NCBI GenBank assembly: GCA_902795875.1 | Contig: CADBND010000030.1 | Location: 1-8,051 of the forward strand | Source of the DNA: an uncultured Erysipelotrichaceae bacterium | Lineage (GTDB): Bacteria; Bacillota_I; Bacilli_A; Erysipelotrichales; Erysipelotrichaceae | Direction: 5' to 3' | DNA: 8,051 bases | Made by a program: the position numbers and the translations under genes | Notes under the pieces: model-generated | Databases searched by the model: none | What the model saw: only the letters and a program-made list of their open reading frames with translations | What the model was told of the DNA's origin: nothing | In this document: piece by piece, positions 1-6,299 of the stretch | Layout of the letters: the number at the start of each line of letters is the position of its first letter | Position numbering within the stretch: the stretch's first letter is position 1

Positions 1-315
1 ATCATAAAAAAGATCATTGAACTCGGTGTCCCTTCTTTCCTCAGAATGGGCGAAGAAGGCTCAGCCTGGATCGAAGAAGGAAAAGTCTATTCACTTCATG
101 CCTGCGATCCCTCTTCAGCGATCGATGTCACAGGCTGTGGCAACACCTCGGCTGCCGCTGCTCTGTATGCACGCAATGAAGCATCTTCCCGTTCGGATAT
201 TCCGCTTTATGCCAATATCGCCGCCGGATACTGTTCCCGCTTTAAAGGACCGGCTCCATTCAAAAAGGCACGCGATACGCATGCCTTTGAAAAAATGAAA
301 GAATACTATCTTTGA
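1..315 (+). CDS. PfkB-family carbohydrate kinase, C-terminal part (5' end outside window)
   Basis: The frame is open from base 1 to the TGA at 313-315 and gives about 104 residues of the C-terminal end of a ribokinase/PfkB-type kinase. PfkB enzymes transfer the ATP gamma-phosphate to a sugar or nucleoside in the cytoplasm. The visible part holds the strand-turn segment LRMGEEGSAW and then DVTGCGNTS (visible residues 42-50). This matches the second PfkB signature, normally DTxGAGD, which forms the anion hole and carries the catalytic Asp. Here that Asp is Asn (codon 142-144). Some PfkB-like proteins with GxGN at this place exist, so this may be a divergent subfamily rather than a damaged gene. 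The substrate cannot be told. It converges with the serpin gene with no base between the stop codons, and no terminator hairpin is visible for it. Confidence 0.8.
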   Translation: MIKKIIELGVPSFLRMGEEGSAWIEEGKVYSLHACDPSSAIDVTGCGNTSAAAALYARNEASSRSDIPLYANIAAGYCSRFKGPAPFKKARDTHAFEKMKEYYL

Positions 316-1944
316 TCAGTCCAGGACTTTGATCCATTCTCCCTTCTGATCGGCGACCCACTTGTTTTCCCCGATCCGATACCAGGTATAACCCTCAGCC
401 TCTTTCGTTTCGAAAGCATAAAGGATCTCTCCCTTGGCAAACATCCCAAGCTTTTCTCCCTTCGTGGAAGGAAGAGAACGGATATTGATCTTGCCGGTGA
501 TGTTTTCGATGCGTACGGCCTCCTTCACATCCTCGCCAAGCTCGCTGACGACACCCATAAACAAAGGAAGCACCAGATCTCTTGCGCCATGTGACAGTAT
601 GATGATAAAAGGCCTGTCGAATGTCACGGTGTGATAGTAGGTATCCCTTACAGTACAGCCACCGGCACCCAAACCGCCTTCGATGATCGTCACTGCCGAA
701 GCGACCACCTCTTCCTCATTGACATCCAGACTCGTCTTCTGTTTGACCTTCTTCACATAGAGCTGATCGATGATCTCCTTATCCCCTTCAGCCATCGCCG
801 AAAGATCGCAGATCTGATCATCGAAGAGATCCTGTAATCCCATCTTCTTCAATGTCTCATCAAGATCGTATTCTCCTTTCAGAGAAAACTTCGGGAAAGA
901 AAGATCGGTAAAATGTAAGTCTGCAGTACATCCCATGTCTCCGCCATCTTCCACATTGTCATATTCCGTTGAAATCTGCGCATACGGGACAAGACTGTCT
1001 TTCTTCATCTGATTCAGATAATCATAGACATCTACACCCTCATTGGGAAGGATCCCCGTCACAAGCACCCCGTTTTGTAACATGATCGTAAAACCCTCGG
1101 AAAGTTCATCATTCCAGTGACCATTGAGCCTCTGATGCATCATCTCAACCATTCCGGAACTGCCATCGTAGTTGTGAAACTGCTGATAATTCGTTTTTTC
1201 AGGATCGAACGGAAACATCCACTTGTCTCCTGTTGCCAGCGCATTCAGGATGAGGAAAGGTGTTTCCTCATCGATCTCATCCGTATTGAGGATATCGCTG
1301 ATCATGCCTCCCGTATTTTCCTTCGCCCAAGCATTCACCTTATCGGAAACATCCTTGCCGTCCTTAAAATCTTCCTGCAAGGCGCAATCGCCATAGAAAG
1401 TGTTTATCGTATCTTTATATTCCTTTGAAAGCGAAAGACCCTTTGTGGTATTGAACAGCAATGAATTTGCCTTCGTATAGCTGTTGCCCCATTCGCTCTT
1501 TGTGTAGGCATCATCGACATCCTTCAGAAAATAGTTGAGATCATGGACCGACATCCCTAATGCATTCTCCAGCGCATTGCGGGTATTGCCTGCCGCACCG
1601 TTGGACAGTATCGCCAAAGCATAATAAGCAGAGAAAGGCGAAACAAAGATATTCTTTCCCCTTTCTAAGCTGTTCAGAAGAAAACGATTGGAAAAATCAC
1701 GGTATGTCTCAAAAGCGTAGGCAGCCGTCTCGTTGTTCATAAAATCGACGCTGATCCCCCAGGACTCCTGCTTCGCATTGGACTGATACTGATCCTCCAG
1801 TCCTGGTATTGAAACCTGTGAATCGGTCTTATCCTCTGTGACCACATCGACCTTCTCATCCGTCTTTTCGTCTTCCTTTTCCGTACAGGCGCAAAGGTTC
1901 AACAACATCAACAGACATAAGATGATCTTCAACATTTTCTTCAT
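316..1944 (-). CDS. Lipoprotein serpin with C-terminal bacterial SH3 domain
   Basis: This is a 542-residue extracytoplasmic serpin (serine or cysteine protease suicide inhibitor). Residues 1-20 are a lipoprotein signal with lipobox LCAC, Cys20 being the predicted lipidated residue; an acidic, Lys/Asp/Glu/Thr-rich linker follows. The serpin fold spans about 75-468. It shows NIFVSPFSAYYALAILSNGA then GNT (98-121), NAWAKENTGG (204-213), a KW pair at 241-242, SFPKFSLKGEYDL (349-361), and the closing segment FDRPFIIIL to LPLFMGVV (442-466). The reactive-loop hinge is NEEEVVASAVT (409-419). P12, P10 and P8 are Ala, Ala and Thr, as in inhibitory serpins, but P15 is Glu rather than Gly. The loop is glycine-rich and about 8 residues longer than in alpha-1-antitrypsin. 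Residues about 475-541 resemble SH3_3, a wall-binding type domain (INIRSLPS, then GEILYAF and WYRIGENKWV). The ATG at 1944 has GGGAG at suitable spacing. It is probably cotranscribed with the upstream lipoprotein gene, since no separate promoter is evident. Confidence 0.9.
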   Translation of the reverse strand: MKKMLKIILCLLMLLNLCACTEKEDEKTDEKVDVVTEDKTDSQVSIPGLEDQYQSNAKQESWGISVDFMNNETAAYAFETYRDFSNRFLLNSLERGKNIFVSPFSAYYALAILSNGAAGNTRNALENALGMSVHDLNYFLKDVDDAYTKSEWGNSYTKANSLLFNTTKGLSLSKEYKDTINTFYGDCALQEDFKDGKDVSDKVNAWAKENTGGMISDILNTDEIDEETPFLILNALATGDKWMFPFDPEKTNYQQFHNYDGSSGMVEMMHQRLNGHWNDELSEGFTIMLQNGVLVTGILPNEGVDVYDYLNQMKKDSLVPYAQISTEYDNVEDGGDMGCTADLHFTDLSFPKFSLKGEYDLDETLKKMGLQDLFDDQICDLSAMAEGDKEIIDQLYVKKVKQKTSLDVNEEEVVASAVTIIEGGLGAGGCTVRDTYYHTVTFDRPFIIILSHGARDLVLPLFMGVVSELGEDVKEAVRIENITGKINIRSLPSTKGEKLGMFAKGEILYAFETKEAEGYTWYRIGENKWVADQKGEWIKVLD

Positions 1945-1964
1945 ATGATGCTCTCCCTATAAAT

Positions 1965-1987
1965 GGAAAGCCCATGAAGGGCTTTCC
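1965..1987 (-). terminator. Intergenic hairpin between lipoprotein and serpin genes
   Basis: This is a perfect 9-bp inverted repeat, GGAAAGCCC / GGGCTTTCC, with a 5-base loop (1974-1978). It lies 28 bases after the stop of the upstream lipoprotein gene and 20 bases before the serpin ATG. On the minus strand it is followed by ATTTATAGGG, a poor U-tract. I read it as a leaky terminator or mRNA processing/stability element that could lower serpin expression relative to the first gene. In the plus direction the U-tract is better (a run of six T about 10 bases on) but not adjacent. Confidence 0.5.
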
Positions 1988-2015
1988 TGAATACTTTTTT
2001 CTTTTAACCGTTTCC

Positions 2016-3407
2016 TTACGGTACCAGATAGAACAGATCACCGTTTCCGGACATACATAACTGTGTCTTGAGTTTCAGGGTCTTCTCGTCCACGATCTTG
2101 AATTCGATCATCTTCACGTCATCACCCGCGAAACCAGACATCGAAGAAGCATCCGTGACCGTGCAATAGATCCTGTTATCCTTCTTCTCGTAAGTGCCCT
2201 TGTATTGACCCATACCGGCATAACAGTTCTCCGTAAAGGTGAAGAAACCGCTGGACATATAGATACTGGGCTGGAAGACATCGGCGACATCCTTCATATT
2301 TGCCTTGTAGGTCACCGTTTCCCCGGCTCCTTCCGGACCGCCCTTGACTCTCACCTCATAGCCGACAGAGATCTTCTTGCTGCCACAGGTGACATCGATC
2401 GTCGTTTTACCCGGACCCATCGCCGTGGCTCTGCCCTTTTCATCGATCTTCACAACCTTCTCATCGTTGGACTTGAAAGTCATCTTGTCGGTCGTATTCT
2501 CCGGAACCGGACGGATCTCCAGATCCCAGTCCTTGGTCCCCTCATAAGACCAGTAGTTGTGATACAAAGATGTGATCCCTGTACAAGGGATATCTCCTGT
2601 CGTTTCGCTGCCCGAAGGATCGCTCGAACCCGAAGAACTCGAATCCCCTCCGCCGCCGAAATATTCCGGAAGCTTGCCGTCTTTCGTGAAAACGTCATGT
2701 TTCTTCGAAACACCAAGATCGGTCATCAGGATCAGAGTATCGTCATCAAAGATCGTAAAATCGATCTGCGCGACACCGTTACCCAAAGCACCGGAAGGAG
2801 TCAGATCGTTCAATGTCAGTAAGACATCTCCCTCTGTAAAGGTACCGGTAACTTCCATGATACCGAAATCATCCAGATCCGCATATTTGAAAGTACCATC
2901 GCTCCTTAAATCGAGCTGTGAACGGTTCTTCGAAGTCTGCGTCGCATTGAAGAAAGACAATTCGATGACATCGCTATTCCCCGGCTGGGCATCCGAACCC
3001 TTGATCTCCGTCGTGGAGAAGACCGCTCCGGATTTAGAACCTTCCAATGATGTCCTCAATGTCAGCGTATCATTATCCTGTATCTCAAACTTGACGGTAT
3101 CGAAACTGCCTACACCCGACTTCTTCACACTCAAAGTGACGACATTCTCCTTGATCGACCAGTCTCCCTCCATTTCATAGGAACCGCTGATATAATTGTC
3201 GTTCAGAACGAAAGTGCCATCCTTGCCGAACCACACCTTGGCGTGGTCGTTGTTGCCATAATCATCGACCTGATTGTAATAAGTCTTTCCCGCAACATCA
3301 TATGCAGTCCCCGAGGGACCGTTCTCTTCTTTTTTATTCTTGTTGCAAGCACTTAAAAACAGAAGTGCGATGACCACCAAAACAGAAAACAGTCTTTTTC
3401 TTCTCAT
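2016..3407 (-). CDS. Secreted lipoprotein with three repeated beta-rich modules and a BIG2-like Ig domain
   Basis: This is a 463-residue predicted surface lipoprotein of unknown function. I chose the ATG at 3407 because AAAGGAAA lies just upstream. An in-frame ATG at 3440 has no ribosome site and lies upstream of the operator-like palindrome. Residues 1-20 are a signal peptide and LSAC ends at lipidated Cys21. A module of about 90 residues occurs three times (about 40-131, 149-241 and 364-461). Each copy has a GxF/FxF strand, an SG or TG turn, and ends with a signature such as FEIQDNDTLTLRTSL, FTIFDDDTLILMTDL or FKIVDEKTLKLKTQL, followed by a D/A-x-F close. A Gly/Ser-rich linker (251-267) separates copy 2 from an Ig-like segment (275-354) of BIG2 type, with FKSNDEKVVKIDEKGRATAM and PGKTTIDV. 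No catalytic motif is visible. Such proteins often bind ligands or the wall, but that is inference. It is probably the first gene of a unit with the serpin. Confidence 0.8.
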   Translation of the reverse strand: MRRKRLFSVLVVIALLFLSACNKNKKEENGPSGTAYDVAGKTYYNQVDDYGNNDHAKVWFGKDGTFVLNDNYISGSYEMEGDWSIKENVVTLSVKKSGVGSFDTVKFEIQDNDTLTLRTSLEGSKSGAVFSTTEIKGSDAQPGNSDVIELSFFNATQTSKNRSQLDLRSDGTFKYADLDDFGIMEVTGTFTEGDVLLTLNDLTPSGALGNGVAQIDFTIFDDDTLILMTDLGVSKKHDVFTKDGKLPEYFGGGGDSSSSGSSDPSGSETTGDIPCTGITSLYHNYWSYEGTKDWDLEIRPVPENTTDKMTFKSNDEKVVKIDEKGRATAMGPGKTTIDVTCGSKKISVGYEVRVKGGPEGAGETVTYKANMKDVADVFQPSIYMSSGFFTFTENCYAGMGQYKGTYEKKDNRIYCTVTDASSMSGFAGDDVKMIEFKIVDEKTLKLKTQLCMSGNGDLFYLVP

Positions 3408-3420
3408 ACCATTTCCTTTC

Positions 3421-3435
3421 CGAGAATGATTCTCA
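3421..3435. promoter_or_regulatory. Fur-family-like operator palindrome
   Basis: On the minus strand this reads TGAGAATCATTCTCG, a 7-1-7 arrangement with a perfect GAGAAT/ATTCTC core. It matches the classical Fur box TGATAATNATTATCA at 11 of 14 defined positions; the differences are a symmetric T/A to G/C pair plus the last base. A further half-site, TGATAAT, lies at 3443-3449 on the same strand. The box falls between the predicted transcription start (about 3462) and the ribosome site (3412-3419) of the lipoprotein gene, so a bound repressor could block elongation or initiation. Zur and PerR boxes fit less well. The regulator itself is not in the window. Confidence 0.55.
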
Positions 3436-3468
3436 AACATCGATTATCAAAGTCTTATTTACGATTTC

Positions 3469-3477
3469 ATTATAACA
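3469..3477 (-). promoter_or_regulatory. Extended -10 promoter of the lipoprotein/serpin unit
   Basis: The minus strand reads TGTTATAAT, a perfect TATAAT preceded by the TGn extension. No convincing -35 is present at 16-18 bases upstream; only a T-run is found there. Transcription would start near 3462, leaving a leader of about 55 bases that holds the Fur-like palindrome. Confidence 0.65.
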
Positions 3478-3514
3478 TCCGCAACAAACGAAAAAAGGAC
3501 AGTGGCCATAAAGA

Positions 3515-3542
3515 AAGGCGGAAATCTTACAGTTTCCGCCTT
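3515..3542 (-). terminator. Terminator of the flavin reductase/YgjV-like unit
   Basis: This is a 10-bp perfect inverted repeat, AAGGCGGAAA / TTTCCGCCTT, with an 8-base loop (3525-3532). It starts 16 bases after the stop codon of the upstream minus-strand gene. On the minus strand a T-rich stretch (CTTTCTTTAT) follows, as expected for intrinsic termination. It insulates that unit from the lipoprotein promoter immediately downstream. Confidence 0.8.
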
Positions 3543-3558
3543 ATCTGTCACTTTCTTT

Positions 3559-4164
3559 TTACAATGTCTTTACGTATGCGTCTTTTTCCTTCACAAAACC
3601 CTGATCATTCAGATAAGCCCTGTGATTCTCATCAGGACCCCGATAGATGAGTTTTCTCACGCCGTGTTTCCCCAGATAATCGAAGAGAAAGGAACCGATC
3701 GAGAAGTCCCGGAACTCCGGGATCGAATAATCCAGCTTGAGCTCCAGCTCATCGCCATCGGCCTTCCCCAAAGTGATACCGACCGGCTTGGCCTGACAAA
3801 GGACGACATAAGCTCTGTCGATATCCCTCAACTCCAGATCGATCCCCGGAAAGATCCCCTCGATATCATTGCGATAATGTTCGACCAGATATTTCAGGAT
3901 GATATCGTTTCGGTCACATTCGACGATCTCGTATTCCTTGTCCATCCGCGTCATCTTCCAGAGAAAATGCAGATTGATCAGCACCAGACAGAAGTTCATC
4001 AAAGCCGTCGGATACGACTTGATGATGAATGCGTAAACCGTGAAGATCAAAGAACCGATCGTGTTGATGATTCTCAGCTTTACAACCGATGTCATCAGCA
4101 TCGACACCAGAACCAGAAGCGAACCCAGATAACCGAACGCTTCGATCAGTACATGTGTATTCAT
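3559..4164 (-). CDS. YgjV-like membrane protein with C-terminal GNAT-like domain
   Basis: This is a 201-residue protein in two parts. Residues 1-70 hold three hydrophobic segments (about 5-25, 32-49 and 52-70) with GYLGSLLVLVSMLMTSVVKL and RIINTIGSLIFTVYAF. The pattern is like the YgjV/Imp-YgjV family of inner-membrane proteins, whose function is unknown. Residues about 80-201 look like a cytoplasmic GNAT-type acyltransferase fold. LDYSIPEFRDFSIGSFLFDY (144-163) stands where the acetyl-CoA-binding motif A sits, but the canonical R-x-x-G-x-G/A is only partly kept (RDFSIGS). The late YLNDQGFVKE (184-193) matches the usual GNAT ending. The substrate is unknown and activity is uncertain. The ATG at 4164 has GAGG 11 bases upstream, a slightly long spacing. 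It follows the flavin reductase frame by 32 bases without a terminator, so the two were probably one transcript. Confidence 0.75.
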   Translation of the reverse strand: MNTHVLIEAFGYLGSLLVLVSMLMTSVVKLRIINTIGSLIFTVYAFIIKSYPTALMNFCLVLINLHFLWKMTRMDKEYEIVECDRNDIILKYLVEHYRNDIEGIFPGIDLELRDIDRAYVVLCQAKPVGITLGKADGDELELKLDYSIPEFRDFSIGSFLFDYLGKHGVRKLIYRGPDENHRAYLNDQGFVKEKDAYVKTL

Positions 4165-4196
4165 ATAAAGCGATACCTCTTCTATTCAAAACCCGA

Positions 4197-4712
4197 TCAG
4201 TCTTTGATGATATAAGCCGCAACGATCTTGCCGATATAAGCTGTATGGAAGTTGCCGACATCCTCTTCATCAGAGTAATAGCGTCTGATCACTTCCTCCG
4301 GCATCTTATCCAGATCCTGATCCTGCTGGTAGACCACTTCACACTCGATCGTCAAAGGATATTCCTTGATACCGGGTGTATGATTGACCTCAGGATCTTC
4401 CAGGGTGACATAGCCTGCCTTATCGATATCGTAGCCGGAAAGGGAACCAAACGTCTTTATAATCTGTTTGTCTGTTTTTCCATCCAATGGAACAGAGATC
4501 GTGAATTCCTACGTCTTTTCCAACTGGGGCTTGGTGTAACGGCTCTGCCGCACATAGACCGTGAACGTATCCATTCCCCAGATGACACCCAGATGTCCCC
4601 AGCCGATCACCATCGAATTGAACTTGTCTCCGTTCGTATTCAATAAGATCCCCGGCCTGAGTGCCTTGTCTATTACTTCCGCATAATCAAATACGTTAAC
4701 TTTTTCTTTCAT
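4197..4712 (-). pseudogene. Flavin reductase family protein interrupted by an in-frame amber codon
   Basis: Read straight through, 171 codon positions resemble the flavoredoxin-like flavin reductase family (FMN-binding split-barrel, NAD(P)H:flavin or electron-transfer roles). Visible hallmarks are GILLNTNGDKFNSMVIGWG, then VIWGMDTFTVYVRQSRYTK, and later EFTISVPLDGKTDKQIIKT and DPEVNHTPGIKEYPLTIECE, ending in IGKIVAAYIIKD. Codon 68 (4509-4511) is TAG, between QLEKT and EFTISVPL. Both sides are in the same frame, so no indel is involved. The first 67 residues alone would lack half the barrel. The downstream part has no obvious ribosome site, and its first start-like codon is a TTG at 4487 inside a conserved stretch. 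It is most simply a nonsense-mutated gene; a sequencing error or readthrough is possible. The original start, ATG at 4712, has AAGGGGG at 4721-4727. Confidence 0.8.
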
Positions 4713-4734
4713 TATCGCATCCCCCTTTTTCTTT

Positions 4735-4743
4735 ATTTTATCA
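4735..4743 (-). promoter_or_regulatory. Extended -10 promoter of the flavin reductase unit
   Basis: The minus strand reads TGATAAAAT, a TAAAAT hexamer with a TGn extension and no recognisable -35. Transcription would start near 4728, making a leader of only about 16 bases with the AAGGGGG ribosome site at its 5' edge. It is one half of the divergent promoter region 4713-4809. Confidence 0.55.
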
Positions 4744-4774
4744 CGATGCAGGAAAGCCCTACTCTTCTTCGCTC

Positions 4775-4783
4775 TGTTATAAT
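4775..4783 (+). promoter_or_regulatory. Extended -10 promoter of pepD
   Basis: The plus strand reads TGTTATAAT, the same nonamer as the lipoprotein promoter. No good -35 is present. Transcription would start near 4790, giving a leader of about 20 bases that contains AGAGGA (4798-4803), 6 bases before the ATG. Confidence 0.7.
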
Positions 4784-4809
4784 GTTTACAGAAAGATAGA
4801 GGACAGCCA

Positions 4810-6249
4810 ATGGAATTTCAACTGAACAGCAGATACCGTTACTATTTCAAACAGATCTCGGACATCCCGAGAGGATCACGCAACGAAAAAGCAGTCAGCG
4901 ACTATGTGGTCGGATTTGCGAAAGACCACGGCTATGAATACGTCCAGGACGAAGTCTACAACGTCGTCGTATACAAACCTGCCGCACCGGGATACGAAGA
5001 CAGCGACCCGATCATCCTGCAGGCACACATGGACATCGTCTGTGAGAAAAACAAGGACGTCGAACACGACTTTGAAAAAGACCCCCTGGATCTCTACGTT
5101 GACGAAAACGGCTGGCTTCGTGCCAGAGGCACGACGCTGGGTGCCGACGACGGCTATGGCGTGGCCTACATGCTGGCGATACTGGAAGACAAGACGCTGA
5201 AACATCCGGCACTGGAATGTACATTCACGGTCATGGAAGAGATCGGACTCTTCGGTGCCATCGCCCTCAAAAAAGAATATTTCAAAACAGGGACCCGGTA
5301 TATCAACCTCGATTCCGGAGGGGAAGACCGCACCTGTGTCTCTTCTTCCGGCGGAGCCAGAGCCGTCCTGAAAAAGAAACTTGAATTTACAGAAAACAAA
5401 GATAATGCCTACCGCATCGAGATAAGAGGCCTCAAGGGCGGACACTCGGCCGGAGCCATCCACACCGAAAAAGGAAACGCCATCCTGCTTGCCGCAAGAG
5501 TCGGCGAAGAACTGCGTGTCAAATATAATGATATCCGGCTCTTTGACCTCAACGGTGGCATGAAATTCAATGCCATCCCCAGAGAAGCAGACCTGTGTAT
5601 CGTAACGAAAGCCGATAAGGATGAACTCTTCAAAGAAGCGGAAAAGATTTTTGATTCCATCTATCAGGAACTGAAGTATTCCGATGAAGGCTTCAATGGA
5701 AAAATCATCTCCATTGATAGACCGGACAAAGCTGTGAAACAGGAGAGAAGTGACGAGATCCTGAAACTCATGTATACGATGCCAAACGGCTTCCAGCACC
5801 GCTCGATGGTCCTGGAAGGACTCACCGTCGCCTCCCTCAACGCCGGAGTCGCCTACATCGAAAACGGAGAACTCTTCATCGACGATCTGATCCGCTCTGC
5901 CGCACCTTCCCATGGCGACATCATGATCCATCAGCTGCAGATCCTCTGTGACACCTTCGGCTTCGATTTCGAAGTCCACGACCGTTACTACGGCTGGGAT
6001 TATTCGAAAGAATCCAAGATGCGTCTGGTCCTCAAAGAGGTCCTCAAGGAAAGAGGTATTGAGATGCAGGAAAGAGCGACCCATGGCGGACTGGAATGTG
6101 GTATCTTCAAAGGTATGTTCCCGGAACTGGACATCATCACCTATGGTCCGATCGCCAAAGGCGAACACACGCCTGATGAAGCACTCGATCTGGCATCCTT
6201 CGACAGATCCTACGAGAACCTGGTCAAAGTACTGGAAAGAGCCAGATAA
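4810..6249 (+). CDS. pepD: Aminoacyl-histidine dipeptidase (Xaa-His dipeptidase, M20C)
   Basis: This is a 479-residue cytosolic dinuclear zinc peptidase that hydrolyses Xaa-His dipeptides such as carnosine and other short peptides. The length is normal for PepD (about 485). All active-site residues known from the Vibrio PepD structure can be placed: H73 and D75 in QAHMD, D113 in TLGADDG, the pair E143/E144 in MEEIG, D168 in NLDS, and H453 in GEHTPDE. The lid/dimer domain inserts after about residue 185 and contains GLKGGHSAG (207-215). A small difference is NLDSGGED, where Gly follows the Ser instead of the more usual Glu. The start is supported by AGAGGA at 6-base spacing. It is monocistronic, with its own extended -10 promoter and a strong terminator 3 bases after the stop. 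Its role is probably peptide salvage. Confidence 0.95.
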   Translation: MEFQLNSRYRYYFKQISDIPRGSRNEKAVSDYVVGFAKDHGYEYVQDEVYNVVVYKPAAPGYEDSDPIILQAHMDIVCEKNKDVEHDFEKDPLDLYVDENGWLRARGTTLGADDGYGVAYMLAILEDKTLKHPALECTFTVMEEIGLFGAIALKKEYFKTGTRYINLDSGGEDRTCVSSSGGARAVLKKKLEFTENKDNAYRIEIRGLKGGHSAGAIHTEKGNAILLAARVGEELRVKYNDIRLFDLNGGMKFNAIPREADLCIVTKADKDELFKEAEKIFDSIYQELKYSDEGFNGKIISIDRPDKAVKQERSDEILKLMYTMPNGFQHRSMVLEGLTVASLNAGVAYIENGELFIDDLIRSAAPSHGDIMIHQLQILCDTFGFDFEVHDRYYGWDYSKESKMRLVLKEVLKERGIEMQERATHGGLECGIFKGMFPELDIITYGPIAKGEHTPDEALDLASFDRSYENLVKVLERAR

Positions 6250-6252
6250 GGC

Positions 6253-6281
6253 AAGTCGTGAGTCAAACTCACGACTTTTTT
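6253..6281 (+). terminator. Intrinsic terminator of pepD
   Basis: This is an 11-bp perfect stem, AAGTCGTGAGT / ACTCACGACTT, with a 3-base CAA loop (6264-6266). It is followed at once by a run of six T (6276-6281) and begins 4 bases after the TAA. It is a textbook rho-independent terminator that separates pepD from the next gene. Confidence 0.92.
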
Positions 6282-6299
6282 CTTAAGCAACATTGTTCA

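Noticed and set aside
2205..3180. Plus-strand open frames of about 200 codons opposite the lipoprotein gene
   Set aside because: The minus-strand frame has a signal peptide, repeats and an Ig domain. The plus-strand frames have no ribosome sites and read as low-information Arg/Ser-rich protein.
3408..3440. Upstream ATG at 3440 as the lipoprotein start
   Set aside because: There is no ribosome site before it, it would place the Fur-like palindrome in coding sequence, and it would put a hydrophilic extension ahead of a normal lipoprotein signal. The ATG at 3407 has AAAGGAAA.
3502..4215. Plus-strand 237-codon frame opposite the YgjV-like gene
   Set aside because: It covers the terminator hairpin and the real membrane protein gene, lacks any recognisable motif, and has no start signals.
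4197..4487. A separate 96-residue gene starting at TTG 4487
   Set aside because: It begins in the middle of the conserved PLDGKTDKQ stretch of flavin reductases, has no ribosome site, and is in the same frame as the upstream part. It is the 3' half of the broken gene.
4876..6168. Long antisense open frame (430 codons) opposite pepD
   Set aside because: It is a codon-bias shadow of pepD. It has no ribosome site, the translation is Phe/Val/Asp-rich without domain features, and pepD itself has full catalytic motifs.
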